64,000 nucleotides of DNA from an uncultured Bacteroidales bacterium. GTDB lineage: Bacteria > Bacteroidota > Bacteroidia > Bacteroidales > Paludibacteraceae. This document shows positions 1 to 8,328 of this stretch, piece after piece (position 1 is the stretch's first letter; every line of letters begins with the position of its first letter). The stretch is from positions 1,882 to 65,881 of the forward strand of contig CADCBB010000001.1 in NCBI GenBank assembly GCA_902799555.1, written 5' to 3'. The notes beneath the pieces were generated by a model, which was not told the origin of the DNA, did no database searches, and saw nothing but the letters and a program-made list of their open reading frames with translations. The translations under genes and the position numbers were made by a program.

Positions 1-95
1 GCCTCCTCGATGGAAGCGATACCGTTAGCGTTCAGAGCGGCGAGAATCTGTTTCTCGCGGCGGTCTTGCGACTCAAATTTTACTTCACGAATCAT
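1..95 (-). CDS. GGGtGRT family protein, N-terminal fragment
   Basis: Only the first 31 codons are inside the window; the gene runs off the left edge. The N-terminus (MIREVKFESQDRREKQ, then ILAALNANGIASIEEA) resembles GGGtGRT proteins, a family of unknown biochemical role that commonly sits next to an Fe-S scaffold-like gene, as it does here. The ATG at 95 is preceded by a strong Shine-Dalgarno sequence (AGGAGGAG, 101-108) that overlaps the stop codon of the upstream gene, which suggests coupled translation. The family call rests on a short N-terminus plus the neighbour. Confidence 0.6.
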   Translation of the reverse strand, partial: MIREVKFESQDRREKQILAALNANGIASIEE

Positions 96-107
96 AGTGT
101 CTCCTCC

Positions 108-809
108 TTAGTTTTTGCGTGGATCAATCGATTTAACTGCACCTTGCTCTTTGGTCGTGCGGCCGTACGTACCGGTAACGCTCTTCAGCGCCTCGTCTGC
201 CGGAACACCCTTCTTGATGGCGTCCATGAACTTGCCCATGTGAACGTACTCATATCCGCAAACCTCATTGTCCTCATCGAGGAACTCCTTGGTGATGTAA
301 CCTTCGGTTAACTGCAGGTAACGAACGCCTTTAGCCTTGGTGGAGTAGAGTGTACCGCACTGGCTAACCAATCCCTTACCGAGGTCTTCCAGACCTGCAC
401 CGATGGCCAGACCGCCCTCCGAGAACGCAGACTGCGTACGACCGTAAACGATCTGCAGGAACAACTCGCGCATTGCCGTGTTGATAGCGTCGCAAACGAG
501 GTCGGTGTTCAGCGCCTCAAGAATCGTCTTGCCCGGCAGGATCTCAGCAGCCATAGCAGCCGAGTGCGTCATACCCGAACAACCGATCGTCTCAACGAGT
601 GCCTCTTCGATAACACCGTCTTTCACATTCAGACTCAGTTTGCATGTGCCCTGTTGCGGAGCACACCAACCGATACCGTGCGTCATACCCGAGATGTCCT
701 TGATCTCAGTAGCCTTCACCCATTTGCCCTCCTCGGGAATAGGAGCCGGTCCGTGTTTCGGACCTTTCGCTACTACGCACATTTCTTGTACTTCTTTCGA
801 ATAAATCAT
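108..809 (-). CDS. Iron-sulfur cluster assembly scaffold-like protein (NifU/IscU-like)
   Basis: A 233-residue cytoplasmic protein with conserved cysteines in GIGWCAPQQGTC, IGCSGMTHSAAMA and DLVCDAINTAM. The middle cysteine plus the Ser/Ala-rich helix and the following PGKTILEAL recall the NifU/IscU N-domain. In Bacteroidales and Clostridia this protein is the usual partner of the GGGtGRT protein, and here it lies 12 bp upstream of one. Whether it builds clusters or serves another metal or redox role cannot be read from sequence. No strong Shine-Dalgarno precedes its ATG. Confidence 0.72.
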   Translation of the reverse strand: MIYSKEVQEMCVVAKGPKHGPAPIPEEGKWVKATEIKDISGMTHGIGWCAPQQGTCKLSLNVKDGVIEEALVETIGCSGMTHSAAMAAEILPGKTILEALNTDLVCDAINTAMRELFLQIVYGRTQSAFSEGGLAIGAGLEDLGKGLVSQCGTLYSTKAKGVRYLQLTEGYITKEFLDEDNEVCGYEYVHMGKFMDAIKKGVPADEALKSVTGTYGRTTKEQGAVKSIDPRKN

Positions 810-851
810 GTGTTTTGAAATTTGTTATTTATAGTTTGTTCATTTAATTAG

Positions 852-2054
852 TTATTGGCTTAACTTATCCACCAAGTCGGTAGCGAACTTGAGACTCATG
901 ATATCCATGGTCGGATTGCTGCCGTTGTTGCCTCCCATGATCACAGACGGTAGTTGCAGTTTAGATACCGCTTGCGCTACGCCCACCTTGGTCTTATAGT
1001 CCCATTCGGCGCGTTCCTGCGGCGTCAAACCTGCTGCCACTTTGGCACGGTTGGCTGCGGCTTCGGCTTCGCCCTCGGCGATAATACGCTTCTTCACCTC
1101 GTTGGCTTTGAGTGCCTCCAGACGAGCCACCTCATATTCCTGCTCGGCTTTCGTCACCTCCACAGCTTTTACTTTCTCTTGCTCCCACTTGGCTTTGGCG
1201 GCTTGTGCTTTACCTTCTTCCTCAGCGCGAATGGCCTCTTGTTGTGCCGCAAGCGATTTGGCTTTGGAGGTCTGTACCAACATATTCGCCTCCTGTTGTT
1301 GCTCGATCTGCTTTTTCACGCGGTCTTCGTAGTCGATTTTGGAGACAGACACCTGTCCGATCTCGATGCCATAGTAGTCAAACGGCGATTTCTCCGAACG
1401 GCGGTAACCTCCTGCAGCGGTGGAATCCGCGATCAGCACGGCAAATTTTTGCTGCTTCTTCTCGCCGGTGATCGGGTCAATGACTTCGGAGATCTTGACA
1501 GCAGTTGTATAAACGCCGTTGTTCAGCTGGTCGGTAATATATTCGATGAGGTTGTTCTTCTTCTCCGATACACTTTCGTAGGCGGACATGAGCGGTCCCG
1601 AGGCATACACTACCTTCACTACCGTCGGACGGACAAGGTCGTTCATCAGGCGGTCCATGCCGTTGTAATCGGTCTGGATACGGAGCATATGATCGCGGTC
1701 GGTAGGCAGTTTGACACGGAGCGAACCGAAAATCTCGCCGTTCGACGCGTCGTTGAAGATGACAGGGATCGGTTCGCCGTTGTTCTGCGCGCCGAACCAG
1801 AGTTGCTCGGTCTTGTGGTACTTGGTCGTATGCCCTAATTTCTGCGCATACATACCCGGCTGGCTCCATACGTACATGGTACCGGTGATAGGTACTTGGT
1901 TTACCACGATGTCTTCATTCTTCACATCCTCCACGAGGGAACCGATGCAGCAAAGGAAGACGAGGACTAAAATTCCGATGACGGAAGCTACGACAATTTT
2001 TTTGACCGGGAGTTTTTTCTCCGAGGAAAGGTTTTCTATAGCCATTTTTTTCAT
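852..2054 (-). CDS. SPFH/Band 7 domain membrane protein
   Basis: A 400-residue prohibitin/stomatin-like protein. A cytoplasmic N-terminus of about 18 residues is followed by one transmembrane helix (about 19-41, IVVASVIGILVLVFLCCIG), an SPFH domain (about 50-250) and a long Ala/Glu/Lys-rich coiled coil (about 245-345) typical of flotillin-like oligomers. The tail (GGNNGSNPTMDIMSLKFA) resembles the C-terminus of Bacteroidales SPFH proteins. The likely role is a membrane microdomain or protease-associated scaffold. A second ATG three codons downstream is an alternative start. It probably shares a transcript with the small membrane protein 35 bp upstream. Confidence 0.85.
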   Translation of the reverse strand: MKKMAIENLSSEKKLPVKKIVVASVIGILVLVFLCCIGSLVEDVKNEDIVVNQVPITGTMYVWSQPGMYAQKLGHTTKYHKTEQLWFGAQNNGEPIPVIFNDASNGEIFGSLRVKLPTDRDHMLRIQTDYNGMDRLMNDLVRPTVVKVVYASGPLMSAYESVSEKKNNLIEYITDQLNNGVYTTAVKISEVIDPITGEKKQQKFAVLIADSTAAGGYRRSEKSPFDYYGIEIGQVSVSKIDYEDRVKKQIEQQQEANMLVQTSKAKSLAAQQEAIRAEEEGKAQAAKAKWEQEKVKAVEVTKAEQEYEVARLEALKANEVKKRIIAEGEAEAAANRAKVAAGLTPQERAEWDYKTKVGVAQAVSKLQLPSVIMGGNNGSNPTMDIMSLKFATDLVDKLSQ

Positions 2055-2088
2055 GATTTGTGTTCGTTAGTAACTGATCTTGTATCGA

Positions 2089-2253
2089 CTATATGTTCTT
2101 TAACCATATAGTCCATCCATAGAACGGAATGAGCGTTTTCTTGAAATCTACGTTTTTGCCGAACAGGTTCGTGAACAAATGAGTAATCACGGTGGCATAG
2201 TAGATTGCCAGAATGATCACCAACGCCCATACTATCATTGCTACAAATCTCAT
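2089..2253 (-). CDS. Small single-pass membrane protein, unknown function
   Basis: A 54-residue protein with one hydrophobic helix (about 5-28, AMIVWALVIILAIYYATVI) and a short tail ending FYGWTIWLKNI. An upstream in-frame ATG would add 19 residues, but that stretch is the promoter itself: its TAATTTTGCAGC is what would be read as NFAA, so the start is placed at 2253. It lies immediately upstream of the SPFH gene and may be an accessory subunit of that complex. No family is recognised. Confidence 0.6.
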   Translation of the reverse strand: MRFVAMIVWALVIILAIYYATVITHLFTNLFGKNVDFKKTLIPFYGWTIWLKNI

Positions 2254-2279
2254 ATTTCGTGTCCTATTAAAAAGCGCTG

Positions 2280-2311
2280 CAAAATTACACAAAAAAAATG
2301 ACATACACAAG
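2280..2311 (-). promoter_or_regulatory. Bacteroidales-type promoter for small membrane protein/SPFH genes
   Basis: On the minus strand TTGTG, 20 bp, TAATTTTG matches the -33/-7 pattern. It is 27 bp upstream of the chosen start. Confidence 0.65.
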
Positions 2312-2340
2312 AGTGTATGCCACTTTTCTGCAATTTTTCT

Positions 2341-3507
2341 TTATTTTTTGTAAAATTCAGCAATTGTATCGCAAACTCCGCGCGGATTTCGCAATAGAGG
2401 GCGGGTCGAATAGAAGCACTCGCCGGTGATTTCGGGGATAGTGCGATTGAGTTGCATTTGGCGGGAGATTTCGTTGCCTTGTCCCCAAGGATTCTTGGGA
2501 GACGCGTTCTCGAGACGGTATGGCGCCATGCCTATGTATAACTTGCAATTCGTACCGCGTACTTCATTTGCCCACCAATGCGCAAGGATCTCATAATCAG
2601 CGGCTTTCTTGCCGATCTCCCAATAGAGTTGAGGCAGCACGTAATCGATCCAGCCTCTCTTAATCCATAAGCGAATGTCTGCATAAAGGTCATCGTAATT
2701 GGTGATGCCGGCGGTAGTAGCGCTACCCGTTGAATCCACACTTGCATTGCGCCAAACGCCAAAAGGCGAGATACCGAATAGCACGTTTTTATTGCATTCA
2801 CGAATGGTACGATGGATATCCTGAATCGCCAAATTGACGTTATTCCTACGCCAATCGGCAATATTGTCAAATCCGCGCGGGTACTTGGCAAAAGTCCTGG
2901 TGTCCGGAATAGGCTTTCCTCCACTCGGGTAGGGATAGAAATAATCGTCCATATGAATGGCCTGAATGTCATACCGCAAGACGATATCTTGTACAATCGT
3001 ACAAATCCATTCGCGAGTTACGTCCAGTCCCGGATCAAAATACCACTGTTTATTGTACTCCCAGAACCACTCCCGATGCTTGCGCCACACATGGTCGGCA
3101 CAGATCATAGACGTATCCGTCTTTGCCAGATTCACTCGATACGGATTCAGCCATACATGCACCTCCATATTCCGCTTATGCGCCTCTCTAATGGTCCACT
3201 CCAACGGGTCCCAATAGAGCGTGCCTCCTTGCGTACCGACTAACCAATGACTTGTCGGTTCTAACTCACTGTAATACAGCGCGTCAGCCGTCGGTCTTAC
3301 TTGAAAAATAATGGCATTGATGCCTATTGCTTCTAGCGAGTCTAGCAGCCAAATCATCTCTTCTTTTTGCAGAGAATCATTGCCCACAGCCTCTACCGAC
3401 GGCCAATCGATATTGGCCACCGTCGCGATCCATGCTCCGCGAAAAGCAATCTCTGCATTAGCCGAGAGCGTCGCTAAAAGCAATAATATGAAATAAATCT
3501 TTTTCAA
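2341..3507 (-). CDS. Secreted GHL10-type glycosyl hydrolase-like protein (DUF187)
   Basis: A 388-residue exported protein with a Sec signal (KKIYFILLLLATLSANA) followed by a TIM-barrel-like GHL10/DUF187 domain: FRGAWIATVANIDWPS, then QVRPTADALY, WLNPYRV, HMDDYFYPYP and LPQLYWEIGK. Families of this type act on cell-envelope or polysaccharide glycans; the substrate here is unknown. The signal peptide begins directly at codon 2, so the start is TTG at 3507, and that TTG is part of an intergenic repeat word (GACGATTG). It is cotranscribed behind recF with a gap of 29 bp. Confidence 0.85.
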   Translation of the reverse strand: MKKIYFILLLLATLSANAEIAFRGAWIATVANIDWPSVEAVGNDSLQKEEMIWLLDSLEAIGINAIIFQVRPTADALYYSELEPTSHWLVGTQGGTLYWDPLEWTIREAHKRNMEVHVWLNPYRVNLAKTDTSMICADHVWRKHREWFWEYNKQWYFDPGLDVTREWICTIVQDIVLRYDIQAIHMDDYFYPYPSGGKPIPDTRTFAKYPRGFDNIADWRRNNVNLAIQDIHRTIRECNKNVLFGISPFGVWRNASVDSTGSATTAGITNYDDLYADIRLWIKRGWIDYVLPQLYWEIGKKAADYEILAHWWANEVRGTNCKLYIGMAPYRLENASPKNPWGQGNEISRQMQLNRTIPEITGECFYSTRPLLRNPRGVCDTIAEFYKK

Positions 3508-3550
3508 TCGTCAATCAATCGTACATCGTCAATCGTCTAATCGTCAATCC
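3505..3550. repeat. Degenerate tandem repeat (word AATCGTCAATC) spanning the recF end and GHL10 start
   Basis: Five to six imperfect copies of a 7-11 nt word (AATCGTC/ACATCGTC/CAATCGTC). On the coding strand it supplies the last RecF residues and stop codon (GRIDD*) and the TTG start of the hydrolase gene. The same word family recurs at 14905-14970. Confidence 0.85.
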
Positions 3551-4670
3551 TTCCATTTTCTACATGAAATATTTTGGCATTCTCATTCGGTTTCAGGATG
3601 TCGGTGAGGTGTTGCCTATCCGTGTCGGTAATAAAAATCTGCCCAAACTCGTCCCCTTGTACCATCTCCACGATTCGTTCTACGCGTTCACTGTCCAAAC
3701 GATCGAAGATATCGTCGAGCAACAAAATGGGCTTTGTTGCATTTACCATTTTGTCATTTATTTGGTCATTGGACCATTTGAATAAGTACAAAGCCTGTGC
3801 CAATTTCATCGCCAGAACAAAAGTGCGTTGTTGTCCTTGGCTGCCGACTTGCTTGAGGGGGTAGTCGCCCAACCGCATTTCCAAATCGTCCTTATGAATA
3901 CCCTGACTCGTCCATCCGAGTATCAGATCGCGTTGACGGGTCTTCACATATGCATCCTGTAAATCGCGTTCTTGCAGTTGGGACACATAGCGTAATTGCG
4001 GTAACTCATCGTGCATTTCGGTCGCATCATTGCGACCGGAGATAGCGTTGTAAGTCTTAGCAAAATACGGTTCAAAAGCCTCAAAAAACTCCGTTCTTGC
4101 TTTATAGATATACTCAGCCGGCTCAACCATCTGCCATTCCAAAACCTCCAGTAAATCGTGCGGCGGTTCAGGGCTATCGGCATATTGCTTCAATAATGCA
4201 TTTCGCTGTTTTAATAACGCATTGTATTTGGTCAAACAATCCAGATATCTGCGGTCCAACTGGCTGATGACAACGTCCATAAACCGCCGCCGTTCGTCCG
4301 AACCCTCATCGATCAACTGCTGGTCGCTCGGACTTATCATGACCAGCGGAATCAGCCCGATATGGTCAATGAGCCGCGGATAGTCTTTCTTGTCCTTGCG
4401 GAACTGCTTCTTGACGCCTCTTCTCAACCCGCAAGAAATCGTAAACTCCCCATAATTACCTTGCACAAGTGCCATCTCTTCGCCATGCGTGATATTGAGG
4501 CTATCTTGGCTCGTAAAGGCCGATTTGGCAAAACTTAGCAGATATATCGCGTCCAGAACGTTCGTCTTGCCTTGTCCGTTGAGGCCCACCAGGCAATTGA
4601 GTTTGGGGCTAAACTCCAAACTTGCCTCGCGGATATTACGGTAGTTTAATATGTTGAGCGACTTAAGCAT
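3537..4670 (-). CDS. recF: DNA replication and repair protein RecF
   Basis: A 377-residue SMC-like ATPase that binds DNA at gapped forks and helps RecOR load RecA. Walker A is GLNGQGKTN (about 30-38), the signature is VGSQGQQRTF, and Walker B is ILLLDDIFDRLD near the C-terminus. The start is placed at MLKSLNILNYRN; its ATG overlaps the stop of the upstream response regulator by 8 bp. The variable loop before Walker B contains a repeat-derived segment (KWSNDQINDKMVNAT), and the C-terminal GRIDD is also repeat-encoded. Otherwise the length and motifs are normal. Confidence 0.95.
   Translation of the reverse strand: MLKSLNILNYRNIREASLEFSPKLNCLVGLNGQGKTNVLDAIYLLSFAKSAFTSQDSLNITHGEEMALVQGNYGEFTISCGLRRGVKKQFRKDKKDYPRLIDHIGLIPLVMISPSDQQLIDEGSDERRRFMDVVISQLDRRYLDCLTKYNALLKQRNALLKQYADSPEPPHDLLEVLEWQMVEPAEYIYKARTEFFEAFEPYFAKTYNAISGRNDATEMHDELPQLRYVSQLQERDLQDAYVKTRQRDLILGWTSQGIHKDDLEMRLGDYPLKQVGSQGQQRTFVLAMKLAQALYLFKWSNDQINDKMVNATKPILLLDDIFDRLDSERVERIVEMVQGDEFGQIFITDTDRQHLTDILKPNENAKIFHVENGRIDD
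3731..3782. repeat. Repeat segment inserted in frame in recF
   Basis: The coding strand reads CAATGACCAAATAAATG and AAATGGTAAATG. Both blocks reappear, nearly identical, inside the ABC ATPase gene at 14500-14555. The segment encodes a surface-loop stretch (NDQINDKMVN) between the RecF signature and Walker B and keeps the frame. Confidence 0.8.
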
Positions 4671-5823
4671 ATAGATTGACGTCCTCAGCCGTAATTTTGT
4701 TTCCTGCAAGAATAATCAATCGCTCTACGACGTTCCGCAACTGCCGAATATTTCCTGTCCAATTCTTTGTTTGCAGCGCCTTAATTGCCTCTTTATCAAA
4801 GGTTTTGAGGGCGATACCTTGTTCGGCACAGATCTGCTCTGCGAAATAATCTACCAGTAACGGAATATCTTCTAATCGATCGTTTAATGCCGGTACGGCA
4901 ATAGGAATGACGTTGAGACGATGGAAGAGATCTTCGCGGAAATTACCTGCCTCGATCTCTTTCTGCAGATCTTTATTGGTCGCCGCCAATACGCGCACAT
5001 TCACCTTAATCGCCTTATCTGAACCGACACGTGTGATCTCCGATTCTTGCAACGCACGCAACACTTTCGTCTGTGCCGCCAGACTCATATCGCCTATCTC
5101 GTCTAAGAAAAGCGTACCGCCATCGGCCTGTTCGAACTTGCCTGCACGGTCCTTCACCGCGCCGGTGAACGAACCCTTCATATGGCCGAACAATTCGCTC
5201 TCAATCAATTCACTCGGGATCGCTGCGCAGTTCACCTCTACCATCGGACCGTTCGCACGCGCTGAGTTCTCGTGAATCATATGGGCCACCACCTCTTTAC
5301 CGGTACCGTTCGGACCGGTGATCAATACTCTTGCCTCCGTCGGAGCCACCTTATCTATTATTTCGCGTACGCGGGTGATAGCGGCTGACTCGCCGATCAT
5401 CTGCAAACCCTTAGCAGCCACTTTTTTTCGTAACTGCTTGGTCTCTTGCTTGAGGTTTTTACTCTCCAAAGCATTCTTGGTCGTAATCAATATCCGATTG
5501 AGATCCAATGGTTTAAGCAGAAAATCGTACGCCCCTATCTTCAATGCCTGAACGGCCGTCTCTACATCTCCATGACCGCTGATCATCACTACCGGCGTCT
5601 CGATCGCTTCTTCTCCGGACTTAAGTGCCGTAAGTAACTCAATACCATCCATCTCCGGCATTTTGATATCCGTGAAGATGAGGTCATAGGCCTTAGCCTG
5701 CGCCATCTCGAGGCCCTGCTTGCCGTTTTCGGCTACGTCTACTTCGTATCCCTCGTCCGCCAATATCTCTCGCAACGTATTGCGAATACCGCGTTCATCG
5801 TCAATTATCAGGATTTTTGCCAT
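4663..5823 (-). CDS. Sigma-54-type response regulator (NtrC family, no HTH domain)
   Basis: A 386-residue protein: receiver domain (about 1-120; acidic pocket DD at 8-9, phospho-acceptor Asp52 in FTDIKMPEMDG), linker, then an AAA+ sigma-54 activator domain (about 140-365) with GPNGTGKE (Walker A), ESELFGHMKGSFTGA (the sigma-54 contact loop, GSFTGA in place of the usual GAFTGA) and GGTLFLDEIGDM (Walker B). It ends shortly after NIRQLRNVVERL, so the C-terminal Fis-type DNA-binding helix-turn-helix is missing. The start is MAKILIID; an upstream ATG would translate the promoter. No histidine kinase partner is in the window. Confidence 0.92.
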   Translation of the reverse strand: MAKILIIDDERGIRNTLREILADEGYEVDVAENGKQGLEMAQAKAYDLIFTDIKMPEMDGIELLTALKSGEEAIETPVVMISGHGDVETAVQALKIGAYDFLLKPLDLNRILITTKNALESKNLKQETKQLRKKVAAKGLQMIGESAAITRVREIIDKVAPTEARVLITGPNGTGKEVVAHMIHENSARANGPMVEVNCAAIPSELIESELFGHMKGSFTGAVKDRAGKFEQADGGTLFLDEIGDMSLAAQTKVLRALQESEITRVGSDKAIKVNVRVLAATNKDLQKEIEAGNFREDLFHRLNVIPIAVPALNDRLEDIPLLVDYFAEQICAEQGIALKTFDKEAIKALQTKNWTGNIRQLRNVVERLIILAGNKITAEDVNLYA

Positions 5824-5852
5824 AAAATGCACTCGTTTTTTAAAAAACGCTG

Positions 5853-5900
5853 CAAAGTTACAAAAAAATTTGCACATGTCAAAATAATTTTGTAATTTTG
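5853..5900. promoter_or_regulatory. Overlapping divergent promoters
   Basis: The minus promoter (response regulator) has TTTG at 5883-5880 and TAACTTTG at 5860-5853. The plus promoter (secreted protein at 5989) has TTTG at 5869-5872, 20 bp, then TAATTTTG at 5893-5900. Their -33 regions overlap on the near-palindrome TTTGCACATGTCAAAA, so RNA polymerase cannot occupy both at once. Confidence 0.7.
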
Positions 5901-5988
5901 CACCGAAAATGTGAATTGACGATCAGTTTATGTTATTAAACATATTTAAACCCAATTTTTTATTTAACTAACTAAAATCATTATTACA

Positions 5989-7563
5989 ATGAGAAAATTT
6001 TTCACTTTTGTTGCTGCTGCTTTTGTAGCGCTGACAATGAATGCACAAGCAATTTCTGTTGCTGACGCTATTACTGCATGTATGGCGCTTGACTCCGCCG
6101 GTGTTTCTGAAGCTGATTACACCATCGAGGGGTACGTAGTTAATGCACAGGATTTCAACATCGCTTACAACAACCAGATTTTCTTCTTAGCTGATGACGC
6201 TGCTAACAGCGCAAGCCAAGAGTTTGAGGTTTACGGTGGCGTAGCTATTGAAAATAATCAGTTTGTACCGGTTTTGAACGGTGACAAAGTTCAGGTAACT
6301 GCTAAACTGAAAAAGTACTGGGACAGAAACAACAACAAGTTCATTGCTGAGACCGTTAATGGCACTGTTGTTTTTGTAACTAAGGTTGACGGTGATCGTA
6401 CAATTGCTACTTCTACAGAAATTACTGTAGCTCAGGCTTTGACGATTGGTGCTGCTCTTGATGCAAATGGTAAGACGACAGACACCTATGATATCGTAGG
6501 TTATGTTACCCAGATTGATGACAATAGCTTCAATACATCTTACAACAACATGACTTTCTGGATCGCAGACGAAATGGGTACTGCAGCTACTAATGCAGAC
6601 GGTGCGTTCGAGGTATATCGTGGCAAACCGGATCAGGAGTTGGAAGTAGGCGATAAGATTCGCGTTCGTACGCAAATTCAAAACTACAAAGGTACTACGA
6701 TAGAGTCTGTAAGCGGTGCTGCTGTTACATTCCTTGAGAAGGGTGACGTTACTCCGGTTGAGGAAGCTGACGTAGTATTCACCAGCGCTGATTTCAACGG
6801 TCAAGGTACTTCCGGTACCGGTAGTGAAGTAACGGCTACCAAGGACGGTGTTACCTTCACTTGCGACAAGGCTTTCGGTGACCAATACGGTGTTCGCTGC
6901 TATAAAGGCGGTGTGGTAACTATCTCTTCTGCTGACCAGCAAATCGGTAAGATCGTATTCGAGTTCGCTACCGTTAGCGGTAAATATTACAATGGCGACT
7001 TGGATGAGGAAATCGTTGTAAACGGCATGGAGTGGACAGCTACTCTGACTAACCAAGCCCGTATGAACAAGATCTCGATCTACTTCGGCGAGTATGAGCA
7101 ACCGGTTGTTGATACCCTGACTGCAGCTGAGGCACTGGCAGCCGCTCAAGCACTGGAAGTTGGTGCAACGCAGAAGGTAGTTTGCAAGGCTTACATCGCT
7201 AACGTGAAGACTCCGTATGACGAGCAGTATGGTAACATCACCGTTTATCTGACTGATGATCCTACTTCTACCTATGGTGATATCCAGGCTTACCGTGCTA
7301 AATGTTCGGCTGAGGATGGTGCTGCTATCGCAGAGCACGACCTCGTACTCATCGAGGGTAATGTAACCCACACTCAGAACCAAGATGCTACCAAGGACTA
7401 CTATGAGTTCGCTTCGGGTGCTCAACTGAAACTGTTGCAGAAAGCACAAGGTATCGAGAACGTTGTTCTGACTGAGAAGGCTCAGAAAGTTGTTGTAGAC
7501 GGTGTTCTCTACATCGTACGCGACAGCAAGATGTTCAACCTCCAAGGTGCACAAGTTCGTTAA
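5989..7563 (+). CDS. Secreted multidomain OB-fold-like protein with C-terminal sorting-type tail
   Basis: A 524-residue exported protein with signal peptide MRKFFTFVAAAFVALTMNAQA. At least three related modules of about 110-130 residues follow. The first two carry the pattern YTIEGYVVNAQDFN or YDIVGYVTQIDD, then YNN..FF/FWIADD..GT and EVY.G..NGDKV; the third (about 380-490) has KVVCKAYIANVKTP and ITVYLTDDP. These look like OB-fold DUF5689/DUF6359-type domains. Residues about 255-375 form a different beta-rich domain. The last 26 residues (KVVVDGVLYIVRDSKMFNL, then QGAQVR) match the tail shared by five other proteins here. The ligand is unknown. Confidence 0.7.
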   Translation: MRKFFTFVAAAFVALTMNAQAISVADAITACMALDSAGVSEADYTIEGYVVNAQDFNIAYNNQIFFLADDAANSASQEFEVYGGVAIENNQFVPVLNGDKVQVTAKLKKYWDRNNNKFIAETVNGTVVFVTKVDGDRTIATSTEITVAQALTIGAALDANGKTTDTYDIVGYVTQIDDNSFNTSYNNMTFWIADEMGTAATNADGAFEVYRGKPDQELEVGDKIRVRTQIQNYKGTTIESVSGAAVTFLEKGDVTPVEEADVVFTSADFNGQGTSGTGSEVTATKDGVTFTCDKAFGDQYGVRCYKGGVVTISSADQQIGKIVFEFATVSGKYYNGDLDEEIVVNGMEWTATLTNQARMNKISIYFGEYEQPVVDTLTAAEALAAAQALEVGATQKVVCKAYIANVKTPYDEQYGNITVYLTDDPTSTYGDIQAYRAKCSAEDGAAIAEHDLVLIEGNVTHTQNQDATKDYYEFASGAQLKLLQKAQGIENVVLTEKAQKVVVDGVLYIVRDSKMFNLQGAQVR

Positions 7564-7592
7564 TAGTCGAAAGACAAAAGACGATAGACAGA

Positions 7593-7621
7593 GGAGTCGC
7601 AGCAATGCGGCTCCTTTTTTG
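7593..7621 (+). terminator. Rho-independent terminator
   Basis: A GGAGTCGCA stem pairs with TGCGGCTCC (one G-T pair) around a short loop and is followed by six T. It lies about 30 bp after the secreted protein's stop. Confidence 0.8.
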
Positions 7622-7672
7622 TCATCTTTAGTTAACAAGGAAACTATAAAAGTGAAAAAAGTTTCCATTTTT

Positions 7673-7704
7673 CTTGCATATATCAATTTTTTGTTGTACC
7701 TTTG
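7673..7704 (+). promoter_or_regulatory. Promoter for the TetR/efflux operon
   Basis: TTG(C) at 7674, 20 bp, then TACCTTTG at 7697-7704, about 22 bp before the regulator's ATG. An upstream ATG at 7702 lies inside the -7 box and is not the start. The following regulator may act here. Confidence 0.7.
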
Positions 7705-7725
7705 CACGCTTTTTTGACAAAAAGT

Positions 7726-8325
7726 ATGAGTCAAGACCAAAAAGTACATATTATAAAAACGGCCGGCGAACTCTTCTTTCGCCTCGGTATTCGTTCGGTT
7801 TCTATCGACGATATATGCCGTGAATTAGGTATGTCGAAGAAGACTTTCTATGTCTATTTTTCTTCCAAAGATGAACTGATTGAGCAGTTATTGGAGACCA
7901 ATATTGCGCATATGGAGCAGAAAATGCAAACGACCTTGGAGTCCAGCGATTTCAGCGCCATATTGCGTAAGTTCACACATTGGATATCCGCCGAAAAAGA
8001 AGATGTACGCAAAGTGCCGCAATTGGTGTATGACCTCAAGAAATATTATCCTCGTCAGTATAATGATTTTCAGCGCCATTCTTTTGAGACGCAGCAACAT
8101 TATATTGAGCAGTTTATTGAGCGAGGCATGGAGTCGGGACTCGTGCGCGCGAATATAAACAAGGAGTATACCTCGCATTTGTTTGCGAAGATATACACCG
8201 ATGCTATGCGGGATTTTGAACTGATTGAGTCGAAGGGGCACAATCTCCCGCAGTTCAGCCGCGTGGCAACAGATATCCTGATGCGAGGCATATTAAGTGA
8301 AAAAGGATTAAAATTGTATCAATAA
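7726..8325 (+). CDS. TetR/AcrR-family transcriptional regulator
   Basis: A 199-residue repressor-type protein. The N-terminal helix-turn-helix (about 8-55) includes AGELFFRLGIRSVSIDDIC and LGMSKKTFYVYFSSKDEL, the standard TetR motif. The remaining helical domain would bind an unknown inducer. It is the first gene of a TolC-adaptor-RND efflux operon (3 bp to tolC), so autoregulation and repression of the pump from the promoter at 7673-7704 is the natural inference. No convincing operator palindrome was identified. Confidence 0.9.
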   Translation: MSQDQKVHIIKTAGELFFRLGIRSVSIDDICRELGMSKKTFYVYFSSKDELIEQLLETNIAHMEQKMQTTLESSDFSAILRKFTHWISAEKEDVRKVPQLVYDLKKYYPRQYNDFQRHSFETQQHYIEQFIERGMESGLVRANINKEYTSHLFAKIYTDAMRDFELIESKGHNLPQFSRVATDILMRGILSEKGLKLYQ

Positions 8326-8328
8326 TAT

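Noticed and set aside
5824-5877. Longer N-terminus for the response regulator (starting MCKFFCNFAAFF)
   Set aside because: The extra codons translate the promoter (TAACTTTGCAGC). The same artefact gives false extensions at 2254-2310, 7702-7725 and 36075-36206.
6187-7749. Long minus-strand open frame (520 codons) opposite the secreted protein at 5989
   Set aside because: The plus frame has a signal peptide, repeated modules and the shared tail; the minus frame has no recognisable features and no promoter.
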